From positions 186,001-250,000 of the forward strand of contig NZ_JRMB01000002.1 of assembly GCF_000759445.1 (NCBI RefSeq): a DNA stretch of 64,000 nucleotides, read 5' to 3'. Source of the DNA: Pseudomonas lutea. Lineage in GTDB: Bacteria > Pseudomonadota > Gammaproteobacteria > Pseudomonadales > Pseudomonadaceae. Positions 1 through 10,687 of this stretch are shown in pieces. Each line of letters begins with the position of its first letter. Positions within the stretch are counted from its first letter, which is position 1. The translations under genes were made by a program, and so were the position numbers. Under the pieces are notes generated by a model that was given only the letters and a program-made list of their open reading frames with translations, was not told the origin of the DNA and searched no databases.

Positions 1-1670
1 CCGTTGCTCTTCTCTGCCTTGGTGTACCACTCCTCAGCCGAGGTTTCCGGGTTCATCTTCGGTGCGCAACCGCTGGCATCCTGAACCTTGGAGCGCTCGA
101 TGCGGGTCATGATTGCATCCTGATCCTTGGCCAGACCGTCGAGAGCCGCCTGGGCGGTTTTCTCGCCGGTAACGGCCTCAGCCACATGGCTCCACCACAG
201 CTGAGCCAGCTTCGGATAGTCCGGTACGTTGGTGCCGGTCGGCGACCACTGCACGCGGGCCGGGCTGCGATAGAACTCGACCAGACCACCGAGCTTCGGC
301 GCCAGGGCCGTCATCTCTTTGGAGTTGATGTCCGATTCACGAATCGGCGTCAGGCCCACGATAGTTTTCTTCAGCGAAACCGACTTCGACGTTACGAATT
401 GCGCGTAGAGCCAGGCCGCAAGGCGCTTCTTCTCTTCGGTGGACTTGAGGAAGGTCCAGGAGCCCACGTCCTGATAACCCAGCTTCATGCCCTCTTTCCA
501 GTAAGGACCTTTTGGCGATGGCGCCATCCGCCATTTCGGCGTGCCGTCGGCGTTCATGACCGGCAGACCAGGCTTGGTCATGTCGGCGGTGAAGGCGGTG
601 TACCAGAAGATCTGCTGCGCGACGTTACCCTGGGACGGCACCGGGCCGGACTCGGAGAAGGTCATGCCTGCAGCTTCAGGCGGCGCGTAGGCCTTAAGCC
701 AGTCGATGTACTTCTGGGTGGCATACACAGCGGCCGGGCCGTTGGTGTCGCCGCCGCGGGTGATGCTTGAACCGACCGGGTGGCAGGCTTCTACGCGAAT
801 ACCCCACTCGTCCACGGGCAGACCGTTGGGCAGGCCCTTGTCGCCGCTGCCGGCCATGGAGAACCAGGCGTCAGTGAAGCGCCAGCCCAGGGATGGATCT
901 TTCTTGCCGTAATCCATGTGGCCGTAGACTTTCTTGCCGTCCAGTTCCTTGACGTCCTCGCTGAAGAACTTGGCAATGTCTTCATAGGCCGACCAGTTGA
1001 CCGGGACGCCCAGCTCGTAGCCGTATTTGGCCTTGAACTTCTCTTTCAGGTCAGCACGGTCGAACCAGTCGGCGCGGAACCAGTAGAGGTTGGCGAACTG
1101 CTGGTCGGGCAGCTGATAAAGCTTGCCGTCTGGCGCGGTGGTGAAAGACGTACCAATGAAGTCCTTGAGGTCAAGCGTAGGGGAAGTGACTTTCGACCCC
1201 TCGGCGCTCGCCATCAGGTCTGTCAGAGACATCGCTTTGCCGTAGCGGAAGTGAGTACCAATCAGGTCGGAGTCGTTCACCCAGCCGTCATAGATACTTT
1301 GGTTGGACTGCATGGCAGTCTGCAGCTTCTCGATCACATCACCTTCCTGCAACAGGTCGTGGGTGACCTTGATGCCGGTGATTTCAGTGAACGCCTTGGC
1401 CAGGGTTTTGGATTCATATTCGTGGGTGGTCAAGGTTTCGGAAACCACCTTGATGTCCATGCCACGGAACGGCTCGGCCGCCTTGATGAACCACTCCAGC
1501 TCCTTGAGCTGGTCGGCATCGGACAGCGTGGTCGGTTTGAATTCGCTGGAGGCCCATTTCTTGGCGGCATCCTCGTACTGGTCGGCCCAGGCCGAAACGC
1601 TCAAGCCACTGAGCATCACCATCGTTGCTACCGTCACACTATGTCGCAGCTTGTTTTTCTTATTGAACAT
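1..1670 (-). CDS. glpV: Glycerol ABC transporter substrate-binding protein GlpV-like (3' end outside the window)
   Basis: This is a periplasmic solute-binding protein of the large extracellular family used by the glycerol ABC importer first described in Rhizobium leguminosarum (GlpSTPQUV). The reading frame starts at the ATG at 1670 with a Sec signal peptide: a basic stretch (NKKNKLRH), a hydrophobic core, then a likely cut after SVSAWA. It stays open to base 1, about 556 codons, so only a short C-terminal tail is missing. The mature part has the SBP pattern of short blocks such as GTSFTTAPDGKLYQLP and PVPSQGNVAQQIFWYTA. It is the last gene of an operon with a DUF2160-type membrane protein, two permeases and two ATPases. 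The glycerol assignment rests on that gene set; the ligand is not shown by the sequence itself. Confidence 0.85.
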   Translation of the reverse strand, partial: MFNKKNKLRHSVTVATMVMLSGLSVSAWADQYEDAAKKWASSEFKPTTLSDADQLKELEWFIKAAEPFRGMDIKVVSETLTTHEYESKTLAKAFTEITGIKVTHDLLQEGDVIEKLQTAMQSNQSIYDGWVNDSDLIGTHFRYGKAMSLTDLMASAEGSKVTSPTLDLKDFIGTSFTTAPDGKLYQLPDQQFANLYWFRADWFDRADLKEKFKAKYGYELGVPVNWSAYEDIAKFFSEDVKELDGKKVYGHMDYGKKDPSLGWRFTDAWFSMAGSGDKGLPNGLPVDEWGIRVEACHPVGSSITRGGDTNGPAAVYATQKYIDWLKAYAPPEAAGMTFSESGPVPSQGNVAQQIFWYTAFTADMTKPGLPVMNADGTPKWRMAPSPKGPYWKEGMKLGYQDVGSWTFLKSTEEKKRLAAWLYAQFVTSKSVSLKKTIVGLTPIRESDINSKEMTALAPKLGGLVEFYRSPARVQWSPTGTNVPDYPKLAQLWWSHVAEAVTGEKTAQAALDGLAKDQDAIMTRIERSKVQDASGCAPKMNPETSAEEWYTKAEKSN

Positions 1671-1729
1671 AGACACCTCTTGTGTTGATTCTTATGTGAT
1701 CCCGCGTTTCAACCTTCGCTAAAGCCTTC

Positions 1730-2002
1730 TCAACCCCAACGCATCACCACCAACAGCCACACCAGGGACAGCCCGGAGGCGACCCAGATATTCCAGCTGG
1801 TCGCGCCAATCACCAGCAGGTGCAGATAGGCGCTGCCGAGCAGGCCGATGAACAAACGATCGCCTCGCGTGGTGGCAATCGGCAAAAACCCGCGACGTTC
1901 AATGCTCGCCGAGCGCAGTTCCCACGCGGTCATCGCCACCAGAATCGCAGCGATGGACGCGAAGAAAATAGCAGTCGGCAGGGTCCAGGACATCCACTCC
2001 AT
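1730..2002 (-). CDS. glpU: Small membrane protein of glycerol ABC operon, DUF2160/GlpU-like
   Basis: This is a 90-residue integral membrane protein. It has hydrophobic segments at about residues 8-30, 48-68 and 72-88 and a short polar stretch between (RSASIERRGFLPIATTRG). Its size, its start (MEWMSWTLPTAIFFAS) and its position between the second permease and the binding protein match the DUF2160 family found in GlpU of glycerol ABC operons. The role of GlpU is not known; an accessory membrane part of the importer is a reasonable inference. It starts 11 bp after the stop of the upstream permease and is clearly co-transcribed. Confidence 0.8.
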   Translation of the reverse strand: MEWMSWTLPTAIFFASIAAILVAMTAWELRSASIERRGFLPIATTRGDRLFIGLLGSAYLHLLVIGATSWNIWVASGLSLVWLLVVMRWG

Positions 2003-2013
2003 TTTTCGACTCC

Positions 2014-2832
<819 letters not shown>

Positions 2833-2841
2833 GGGCGTGCC

Positions 2842-3700
<859 letters not shown>

Positions 3701-3708
<8 letters not shown>

Positions 3709-4831
3709 GGGGCACCTCGCCGGCCGGCACTGGTTGGGTAGCGGCCTCCAGCAAAAATTCATCGGCGTACAGCATCAGCCACTGCGCAGGGAAACTGATC
3801 CATGCCTGGCCCTGGGGCACCGGCTTGTCTTCCTGCATGCGCACTTTCAACAGCTGGCCGGCCAGGTTGAGGGTGAGGATCTTGTAGGTCCCCAAATCCT
3901 CGACGTAGGTCACTTCAGCCTGCATGGCGTCGTCAACGGGTCCGTCCCAGACATGCACGAATTCGGGACGAATCCCGACTTTCAAGGTGCTCCACTGAGT
4001 CGCGGCCAGCCGCTGCTGCAAAGCGTCGGACAGAGGCAGATGAATGCCGCCGAAACCCACACCGCCCACCTCAGGCTTGACCTCAATGAGGTTCATGCCG
4101 GGGCTGCCGATGAAGTAACCGACGAAGGTGTGATGCGGTTTTTCGAACAGCTCGCGAGGCGTGCCGAACTGCACGATCTGACCGCCGTACATCACTGCAA
4201 TCTTGTCGGCGAAGGTCGATGCCTCCAGCTGATCGTGAGTGACGTAAACCATGGTGATGTTGAACTGCTCGTGAATCTGCTTGAGCTTGCGGCGCAGCTT
4301 CCACTTCAGGTGCGGGTCAATTACGGTCAGCGGTTCGTCGAACAGAATTGCCGACACGTCATCGCGAACCAGGCCGCGACCCATCGACACTTTCTGTTTT
4401 TCGTCAGCGGTGAGGCCCTTGGCTTTCTTCTTCAACAGCGGCTGCAGGTCCAGGACATCGGCGATTTCATGCACCTTGATCTTGACCTTGGCTTCAGGCA
4501 TGCCCTGATTGCGCAGAGGAAACGCAAGGTTGTCGTACACCGTCATGGTGTCGTAGACCACCGGGAACTGGAAAACCTGAGCGATGTTGCGCTCCTCCGG
4601 CGACATGTCGTTGACCACCGTCTCGTCGAACATCACCTTGCCTTCAGACGGGCTGAGCAGACCGGAGATGATGTTGAGCAGGGTCGATTTGCCACAGCCG
4701 GACGGGCCGAGCAAAGCGTAAGCACCGCCCTGCTCCCAGATGTGGGTCATTTCACGGATCGCGTAGTCTTCAGGACCTGACGGGTGGGCGCTGTAACTGT
4801 GTGCGAGTTGTTGCAAGCGGATCTCGGCCAT
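3701..4831 (-). CDS. glpT: ABC transporter ATPase, GlpT-like, with altered signature motif
   Basis: This is a 376-residue ATP-binding subunit: an ABC domain (about 1-235) and a C-terminal OB/TOBE-type domain as in MalK and UgpC. Walker A is GPSGCGKST (near residue 40) and Walker B is AILFDEPLTVIDP. The usual LSGGQ signature is replaced by LTADEKQKV, so this subunit's signature half-site should be weak or catalytically unusual. From memory the same change occurs in GlpT homologues, so it is probably a family trait rather than damage. The gene shares one base with the end of the partner ATPase gene, so the two are translationally coupled. Together they would form a heterodimeric motor for the two permeases. 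Confidence 0.87.
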
Positions 4832-5925
4832 CAGGCAACCCTCGCCATGCGCAGGCCCGGCGCCTGGATAAGGCCGCCCTGCTGATCGAATACGAACAGT
4901 TTGTGAGTCGGGATGTACACGCGAATCGGCGTGTCCACGTCGTATTCGTGAACGCCCGGCAAATGCAGCACCAGCGAGAAATGCTCGTTGCGCACGTGCA
5001 GGAATGTTTCAGAGCCGCTGATCTCGGCGAGCTCGACGGTCACTGCCAGTTCGAGGTCGTCGTCGTTGGAGGGCACCAGACTCAGATGGCTCGGGCGCAC
5101 GCCGAAGCGGTAGTCGCCATCGCCGATGCGGCGCAGGTCAACGTTCAGCGGGAAGTGAGCAAAGTTGGCGAAGCTGACTTCGTTGCCTTCAATGCGACCC
5201 GGCATCAGGTTGATCGGTGGCTCGGAGAACAATTCGGCGGCCAGCACGGTTTTCGGCTGGTGATACACCTCGGGTGTTCTGCCGCTCTGGATCAGCCGGC
5301 CTTCATGCAGAATCGTCGTGGTACCGCCCAGCGCCAGCGCTTCGTTCGGCTCGGTGGTGGCGTAGATAGCAATGGTGTTGCGCGTCTCGAACAGCTGGCG
5401 CATCTCCTGCCGCAGTTCTTCACGCAATTTGTAGTCGAGGTTGACGAGAGGCTCGTCAAACAGAATCAATTCAGCGTCCTTGACCAGTGCCCGCGCCATG
5501 GCGGTGCGCTGTTGCTGGCCGCCGGACAGCTCAAGGGGGTAACGAGGGAGAAATTTCTCGATGCGCAGCATCTTGGCGGTTTCCCGCACGCGTCGGTCAA
5601 TTTCCTCTTTCGACATCTTGGCCTGGCGCAGTGGCGAGGCGATGTTGTCGTAGACGGTCATGCTCGGATAGTTGATGAACTGCTGATAAACCATCGAAAC
5701 ATTGCGATGACGCACCGCGACATGGGTGACATCTTTGCCATTCATCAGTACCCGGCCGCTGTCTGGTTTGTCCAGACCGGCCATCAAGCGCATCAGGCTG
5801 GTTTTGCCTGATAAGGTGCGCCCCAGCAATACATTGAATGAGCCGGGTTCGAAGCTCAGCGACGCATCGTCGATCCAGATCTGACCGTCGACTGCGCGGC
5901 TGACGTGCTCAAGCGTGAGAGACAT
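4831..5925 (-). CDS. glpS: ABC transporter ATPase, GlpS-like
   Basis: This is a 364-residue ATP-binding subunit and the first gene of the operon. Walker A is GRTLSGKTS, the signature is the canonical [16 protein letters not shown], and Walker B is [13 protein letters not shown]. The switch region reads [10 protein letters not shown], where the usual switch histidine (as in the partner's VTHDQLEA) is replaced. So one partner has the good signature and the other the good switch histidine, which suggests one composite active site. A C-terminal TOBE-like domain follows. The start ATG at 5925 lies about 75 nt downstream of a sigma-54-like promoter. Confidence 0.87.
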   Translation of the reverse strand: MSLTLEHVSRAVDGQIWIDDASLSFEPGSFNVLLGRTLSGKTSLMRLMAGLDKPDSGRVLMNGKDVTHVAVRHRNVSMVYQQFINYPSMTVYDNIASPLRQAKMSKEEIDRRVRETAKMLRIEKFLPRYPLELSGGQQQRTAMARALVKDAELILFDEPLVNLDYKLREELRQEMRQLFETRNTIAIYATTEPNEALALGGTTTILHEGRLIQSGRTPEVYHQPKTVLAAELFSEPPINLMPGRIEGNEVSFANFAHFPLNVDLRRIGDGDYRFGVRPSHLSLVPSNDDDLELAVTVELAEISGSETFLHVRNEHFSLVLHLPGVHEYDVDTPIRVYIPTHKLFVFDQQGGLIQAPGLRMARVA

Positions 5926-6010
5926 GGCGTGCCCTTTTTATTTGTTTTGTTCGGGGTGTTGCGTGTTTTGCCTTGCGGCGGGTCGTGACATTCGCCGACC
6001 GCTTGTTGGA

Positions 6011-6027
6011 TAGCGACAATCGTGCCA
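6011..6027 (-). promoter_or_regulatory. Candidate sigma-54 (-24/-12) promoter of the glp operon
   Basis: On the minus strand, TGGCACGATTGTCGCT runs from 6027 to 6012. It fits TGGCAC-N5-TTGCW with the invariant GG and GC correctly spaced and one T-to-C change in the -12 box. The predicted start of transcription is near 6001, about 75 nt before the glpS start. The divergent gene is a sigma-54 activator, which supports the assignment. Confidence 0.6.
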
Positions 6028-6112
6028 ATCCGCTGCACGCTCAGCCCAAGCGCTGAAAAGCCCGTGCCAGAGCGGTTATGCTGCTGATTCGCATGGAGGG
6101 GCGTTCACAGGC

Positions 6113-6180
6113 GAACTTAAATGAACAGCAAAGGCTGAACACTTGAACAAAATGAACGTTGACTTTGAACAATCCTGAAC
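6113..6180. promoter_or_regulatory. Cluster of seven GAAC (mostly TGAAC) repeats, likely activator-binding region
   Basis: GAAC occurs at 6113, 6123, 6137, 6145, 6154, 6167 and 6177, six of them as TGAAC, all on the plus strand within 68 bp. Several pairs are 22-24 bp apart, about two helical turns. The cluster lies roughly 110-180 bp upstream of the candidate sigma-54 promoter and 87-154 bp upstream of the regulator's start codon. That is the usual distance for an upstream activating sequence. An inverted GTTCA also occurs at 6103-6107. Confidence 0.55.
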
Positions 6181-6266
6181 AACAATGGGTGGACGTTTTC
6201 GAGCAGGGATGCTCCGCCCAACCGGCATCTCGACAACAATAAGAAGTACTCGGACGGAGCCATTCA

Positions 6267-8108
6267 ATGGCCACACCAGGCGCATCCCCCAGCCACGACA
6301 CCATCATTCAGGATTCGTGGGCCCGCTGCCGCGAGTTCGGCCTTGACCACCAGTCACGCCCCTCCTTCGGCCGTCTGCCCGAACAGCAAGTGTCGCAACT
6401 GCTGGAACGTCACCATTCGCTGGTGCAAACCACCCACCAGCAAGTGCTGCCGTTTTACGAGAACATTCTGAGCAATTCCAATTGCCTGATCCTGCTTGCG
6501 GATCAACAAGGCCAGGTGCTCAACTCCTGGGGCAATAAACGCTTCGTCGAGCCGGACCAGCAACCGGGCTTCGTCGCAGGCGCCAGCTGGCTGGAGCAAG
6601 GGGCTGGCACCAATGCCATCGGTACTGCGCTTGCCTGTGAACAGGCTGTTCACATTGAACACGATGAACACTTTCTGAAAGCCAACCGCTTCATGACCGG
6701 TTCTGCCGCACCGATTTTCGATGCGTCGCGACGGATGATTGCGGTGCTCGATGTGTCCAGCGACAGCTTCCTGCCGCCTTCCCATACCCTTGGGATGGTG
6801 AAGATGATGAGCCAGACCATCGAAAACCGACTGATCCTCGACCAGTTTCAGGACGGCTATTTCCAGCTCATTTTCAATACCGGCCTCAACAATCTGGACA
6901 GCCAGTGGGCAGGGTTGCTGGTGTTCGATGAAAGCGGCCGGGTGCTGTGCGCAAATCGACGCGCTGACAATCTCCTGGGGGTCAGCTTGTTGAACGCCCA
7001 TATCGAGAACCTGTTCAAGGCGCCCATTGAACATTTGCTGGATCAGGTCGAAGGCCAGCCCTTCCCGCTACAGGCGCTGGGCCATAACCGCTTTCATTGC
7101 GTGCTGAAAAGGCCCAAGGCGCCTGTTCTCAAGCTTCGGGCCGTACCTGTTACTGCGCGGGCTTCCGTTCCCACGTCGGTGGCGCTCTGCGCTGCAGATG
7201 AGCGTGTGGAGAAAGCCGCCCGTCAGGGTCAGCGGTTGCTGGAGAAGAACGTGCCGCTGCTTGTCCTGGGCGAGACGGGTGTGGGGAAAGAAGTGTTCGT
7301 CAAAGCCCTGCACCGCGCCAGCTCGCGAGCCGATCAGCCGTTGGTGGCGGTCAACTGCGCGGCGATTCCGTCGGAGCTGGTCGAGGCCGAGCTGTTTGGC
7401 TATGAAAAAGGTGCGTTCACCGGCGCTCACCACAAAGGCAGCATCGGACTGATCCGCAAGGCCGACAAGGGCACGCTGTTTCTGGATGAAATAGGCGACA
7501 TGCCGCTGGCGGTTCAGGCGCGCTTGCTGCGTGTTTTGCAGGAGCGTTGCGTGCAGCCGGTGGGTAGCAGCGAGCTTTATCCGGTGGACATCCGGGTGAT
7601 TTCCGCCACCCACTGCTCATTGCGTGAACATGTTCAGAACGGGCGGTTTCGGCAGGATCTTTACTACCGCATCAGCGGGCTGAACCTGGAATTGCCGCCG
7701 CTGCGTGAGCGCAGTGACAAGGCCGGGCTGGTGCTTGCCATCTGGGAACAGCACCGCGAACCTCAACAAACGGCAGGTTTCGAGCCGCAGGTAATGGAGC
7801 TGTTCGAACGTCATCCATGGCCGGGTAATTTGCGCCAGTTGAGCAACGTGATTCAGGTGGCGTTGGCGCTGGCCGACGATCAGCCGATTTCCACGGAGCA
7901 TCTGCCGGAGGACTTTTTCGCTGATCTGGCGATAGGTTGCGAGAGCGTCGAGCCCGAAACAGCGTTCAACCGCAAGGCCGCGCTGGACACGCCGGAAGAG
8001 CTGAACGAGTTGCTGCAGGCGGCGGGCGGGAACATCTCGCAGCTGGCCAAGCAACTGGGGGTCAGCCGCAATACGCTGTACAAGCGGCTGCGGGAACAGG
8101 GGTTTTAG
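6267..8108 (+). CDS. Sigma-54-dependent transcriptional activator, AcoR-like (GAF-PAS-AAA+-Fis)
   Basis: This is a 613-residue enhancer-binding protein. A GAF-like sensory region (about 70-190) contains GAGTNAIGTAL and is followed by a PAS-like segment (about 205-275, FDESGRVLCANRRADNLLGV). The AAA+ domain has Walker A GETGVGKE (near 335), the sigma-54-contacting GAFTGA loop (near 382) and Walker B GTLFLDEIGDM. A Fis-type helix-turn-helix ends the protein (GNISQLAKQLGVSRNTLYKR). The ATG at 6267 has a GGAG ribosome site. It is divergent from the glycerol transporter operon and is the natural candidate to switch it on. The signal is unknown; glycerol or a derivative is an inference from position. 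Confidence 0.9.
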   Translation: MATPGASPSHDTIIQDSWARCREFGLDHQSRPSFGRLPEQQVSQLLERHHSLVQTTHQQVLPFYENILSNSNCLILLADQQGQVLNSWGNKRFVEPDQQPGFVAGASWLEQGAGTNAIGTALACEQAVHIEHDEHFLKANRFMTGSAAPIFDASRRMIAVLDVSSDSFLPPSHTLGMVKMMSQTIENRLILDQFQDGYFQLIFNTGLNNLDSQWAGLLVFDESGRVLCANRRADNLLGVSLLNAHIENLFKAPIEHLLDQVEGQPFPLQALGHNRFHCVLKRPKAPVLKLRAVPVTARASVPTSVALCAADERVEKAARQGQRLLEKNVPLLVLGETGVGKEVFVKALHRASSRADQPLVAVNCAAIPSELVEAELFGYEKGAFTGAHHKGSIGLIRKADKGTLFLDEIGDMPLAVQARLLRVLQERCVQPVGSSELYPVDIRVISATHCSLREHVQNGRFRQDLYYRISGLNLELPPLRERSDKAGLVLAIWEQHREPQQTAGFEPQVMELFERHPWPGNLRQLSNVIQVALALADDQPISTEHLPEDFFADLAIGCESVEPETAFNRKAALDTPEELNELLQAAGGNISQLAKQLGVSRNTLYKRLREQGF

Positions 8109-8182
8109 CCTGAGCCCGGCTGACATATTGCGGCGAAACTCAGCCCCTGCGAATGCCGACTTGCTGGCGAAACACAGAGCCC

Positions 8183-8272
8183 TGTAGGAGCCGGCTTGCT
8201 GGCGAAAACGGTGGGTCAGTGGATCACTCCATGGGTGATTCATCGCATTCGCCAGCAAGCCGGCTCCTACAG
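8183..8272. repeat. REPIN, family A (two inverted REPs)
   Basis: Two inverted copies of GTAGGAGCCGGCTTGCTGGC face each other across about 45 bp. They lie in the 330-bp gap between the sigma-54 activator and the antitoxin gene. Apart from this element and the promoter region at about 8390, I see nothing else in the gap. Confidence 0.9.
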
Positions 8273-8394
8273 TTCCAATATCCAATCGTCCGTGCGCTGG
8301 ACAGCAAACGTGATGCGGAGCGTCAGACGATGCATTCCCGAGCAGAGCGGAGAACGACCCGCACAGAATTGTAACGGCGGCTTGGTCGAGAATG

Positions 8395-8421
8395 AATATA
8401 TGGCTATATTTGGCCAATATT
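8395..8421. promoter_or_regulatory. AT-rich imperfect palindromes before the toxin-antitoxin genes
   Basis: The sequence ATATATGGCTATATTTGGCC followed by AATAT contains two overlapping imperfect palindromes (TGGC- and TTGGCCAA-centred) 18-44 bp before the antitoxin start. Antitoxins of this type usually repress their own promoter at such sites; this role is inferred. Confidence 0.4.
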
Positions 8422-8438
8422 TCCAGTGAGCATCCGTC

Positions 8439-8678
8439 ATGATCATCGTTCCCCTAGGCGAGGCCAAAGACAATCTGTCAAAACTGGTGGATGACGCCGC
8501 AGCAGGCCAGACCATCACGATCGCTAAACATGGCCGCGCCATGGCACGCCTGGTTCCGATCGGGCGGCCCACCGGTAAACGCATCGGTGCTATGAAAGGT
8601 ATTCTTCAACTACCCGACGACTTCGATGCACCGCTTTCTGACGCGGTGCTTGATGATTTCGAAGGCGGTCGCTCATGA
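8439..8678 (+). CDS. Antitoxin, Phd/YefM family
   Basis: This is a 79-residue protein with the typical Phd/YefM N-terminal DNA-binding fold (VPLGEAKDNLSKLVDDAAAG, then TITIAKHGRAMARLVP) and a short acidic C-terminal tail (DDFDAPLSDAVLDDFEGG) that would wrap the toxin. It overlaps the downstream PIN-domain gene by 4 bp (ATGA), so the two are co-translated. It probably neutralises that toxin and represses the operon. Base composition is lower in GC than in the neighbouring housekeeping genes, and REPINs lie on both sides, in keeping with an acquired module. Confidence 0.88.
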   Translation: MIIVPLGEAKDNLSKLVDDAAAGQTITIAKHGRAMARLVPIGRPTGKRIGAMKGILQLPDDFDAPLSDAVLDDFEGGRS

Positions 8679-9052
8679 GGATACTGCTGGATACTCATAT
8701 TCTTCTGTGGGCTCTGACAGACGACCCGAGGCTCTCTCCCAAAGCAAAAAAACTGATTGAAACCGCTACTGAGGTTTATATCAGTGCAGCTACGTTTTGG
8801 GAGATGTCGATAAAGATCGGGCTAGGGAAGCTGACGGCCGATCTAGAGGAGATTCGCGAATACTGCCAGGACAGCGGCTTCATCGAACTTCCTGTCAGCG
8901 TGGAACATGCCATTGCGGTCAAAGATCTGGAACATCACCACCGCGACCCTTTCGACAGGCTGATCGTTGCGGCTGCCATTACAGAACCCATGAAACTTAT
9001 TACCTCAGACGCGATGGTTGCCAAGTACACGTCACTGGCAGTGCTGGCCTGA
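8675..9052 (+). CDS. PIN-domain ribonuclease toxin, VapC-like
   Basis: This is a 125-residue PIN-domain protein. The conserved acidic residues that bind metal are present: D6 (ILLDTH), E43 (FWEMS), D94 (RDPFDRLIVAAA) and D112 (ITSDAM). Intact acids and full family length indicate an active endoribonuclease toxin. Its RNA target cannot be told from sequence. It forms a type II toxin-antitoxin pair with the overlapping Phd-like gene. The gap after it to cysS holds only one REPIN. Confidence 0.88.
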   Translation: MRILLDTHILLWALTDDPRLSPKAKKLIETATEVYISAATFWEMSIKIGLGKLTADLEEIREYCQDSGFIELPVSVEHAIAVKDLEHHHRDPFDRLIVAAAITEPMKLITSDAMVAKYTSLAVLA

Positions 9053-9183
9053 AGCGACTGAACGCGGAAAGCTGCAGGTCACCAGACGTCAAGATCATCT
9101 GTGCCAGCTGAACTTCGCCACTCTGATCCTTTCCGCGAAGAGCGGGAAGAATCACGGCAAATGCATCTGCTGGCGTATGAACG

Positions 9184-9273
9184 GTGGGAGCGAGTTTGCT
9201 CGCGAAGAGGCTGGTACAGCCGCTAAGTATTCAGCGGCAGAAAGCCTGCTTTCGCGAGCAAGCTCGCTCCCAC
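9184..9273. repeat. REPIN, family C
   Basis: Inverted copies of GGGAGCGAGTTTGCTCGCGA flank a short internal palindrome (CCGCTaagtattcAGCGG). This is the only family C element in the window. It lies between the converging toxin gene and cysS and may also help end transcription. Confidence 0.85.
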
Positions 9274-9294
9274 ATAAACCGTTTACGCGGCCGA

Positions 9295-10677
9295 TCAGTC
9301 CGCCAGACGCCAGGTCGTCCCGCCCTTGCCGTCTTCCAGCACGACGCCCATGGCGGTGAGCTGGTCGCGGATGCGGTCGGATTCAGCCCAGTTCTTGTCC
9401 GCACGCGCTTGCAGGCGGGCGGCGATCAGGGCTTCGACTTCGGCAGCGTCGACACGCCCCTCCGCGCCGGCGCGCAGGAAGTCATCGGCTTCCAGCTGCA
9501 ACACACCCAATACGCTCGCCAGCTCTTTCAGCCTCGCTGCCAGACCTGCCGCTGCGTTGACATCGCTGTCGCGCAGACGGTTGATCTCGCGGACCATTTC
9601 AAACAACACGGCACAGGCTTCCGGCGTGCCAAAGTCGTCGTTCATGGCTGCAGAAAAGCGCTCGACGAATGCTTCGCCGCCTGCGGGCTCAGCGACCGGA
9701 AGCCCCTTCAGCGCGTGGTAGAACCGCTCCAGCGCACCTTTGGATTCTTTCAGGCTGTCTTCGGAATAGTTGATCGCGCTGCGGTAGTGGCTCGACACCA
9801 GCAAGTACCGCACGACTTCCGGATGATATTTATCCAGCACATCGCGAATGGTGAAGAAGTTGTTCAAGGACTTGGACATCTTCTCGCCATTGATGCGGAT
9901 CATGCCGCAGTGCATCCAGGCATTGGCGTACGTCTTGCCGGTCGCGGCTTCGCTCTGGGCAATCTCGTTTTCATGGTGCGGAAATTCGAGATCGCTGCCG
10001 CCGCCATGAATGTCGAACGTCTCACCGAGGCAGCAGGTGGACATCACCGAGCACTCAATGTGCCAGCCCGGACGCCCGGCCCCCCACGGCGATTCCCAGC
10101 TGGGCTCGCCCGGTTTGACGCCCTTCCAGAGGACAAAGTCCAGTGGATCGTCCTTGGCTTCGTCCACCTCGATCCGGGCGCCGATGCGCAAATCTTCGAT
10201 TTTCTTGCGTGACAGCTTGCCGTAACCGAGGAATTTGCCGACGCGGTAGTACACGTCACCGTTGCCCGGCGCGTAAGCGTAACCCTTGTCGATCAGGCTC
10301 TGGATCATGTCATGCATGCCGCCGATGTAATCGGTGGCGCGCGGTTCCATGTCCGGCTTGAGGATGTTCAGCCGCGCTTCGTCCTCGTGCATCGCGTCGA
10401 TCATGCGCGCGGTCAGGGCATCGAACGCTTCGCCGTTTTCACGGGCGCGATTGATGATCTTGTCGTCGATGTCGGTGATGTTGCGCACATAGGTCAGGTC
10501 GTAGCCGCTGAAACGCAGCCAGCGAGTCACCAGATCGAAGGCCACCATGCTGCGGCCGTGGCCAAGGTGGCAATAGTCGTACACGGTCATGCCGCAGACG
10601 TACATGCGCACCTTGTTGCCATCCAGCGGCTTGAAGACTTCTTTGCTCTTGCTGAGCGTGTTGTAGATAGAAAGCAC
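9295..10677 (-). CDS. cysS: Cysteine--tRNA ligase
   Basis: This 460-residue class I aminoacyl-tRNA synthetase charges tRNA-Cys. The HIGH-like motif is HLGHG (near residue 37, after [12 protein letters not shown]), and the KMSKS loop is [11 protein letters not shown]. The zinc ligands expected for CysS are visible: the cysteine in YVCGMT, the cysteine in HIECSVMS, and the histidine of FPHHENE. Length matches the family. The gene starts 10 bp after the stop of glnS and so is in one operon with it. In P. aeruginosa folD follows cysS; here a toxin-antitoxin pair follows instead. Confidence 0.97.
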   Translation of the reverse strand: MLSIYNTLSKSKEVFKPLDGNKVRMYVCGMTVYDYCHLGHGRSMVAFDLVTRWLRFSGYDLTYVRNITDIDDKIINRARENGEAFDALTARMIDAMHEDEARLNILKPDMEPRATDYIGGMHDMIQSLIDKGYAYAPGNGDVYYRVGKFLGYGKLSRKKIEDLRIGARIEVDEAKDDPLDFVLWKGVKPGEPSWESPWGAGRPGWHIECSVMSTCCLGETFDIHGGGSDLEFPHHENEIAQSEAATGKTYANAWMHCGMIRINGEKMSKSLNNFFTIRDVLDKYHPEVVRYLLVSSHYRSAINYSEDSLKESKGALERFYHALKGLPVAEPAGGEAFVERFSAAMNDDFGTPEACAVLFEMVREINRLRDSDVNAAAGLAARLKELASVLGVLQLEADDFLRAGAEGRVDAAEVEALIAARLQARADKNWAESDRIRDQLTAMGVVLEDGKGGTTWRLAD

Positions 10678-10687
10678 GTTGCCTACC

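Noticed and set aside
6054..6069. Second -24/-12-like sequence (TGGCACGGGCTTTTCA, minus strand)
   Set aside because: It loses the invariant GC of the -12 box (TTTCA), so the site at 6011-6027 is preferred although the rest of the match is good.
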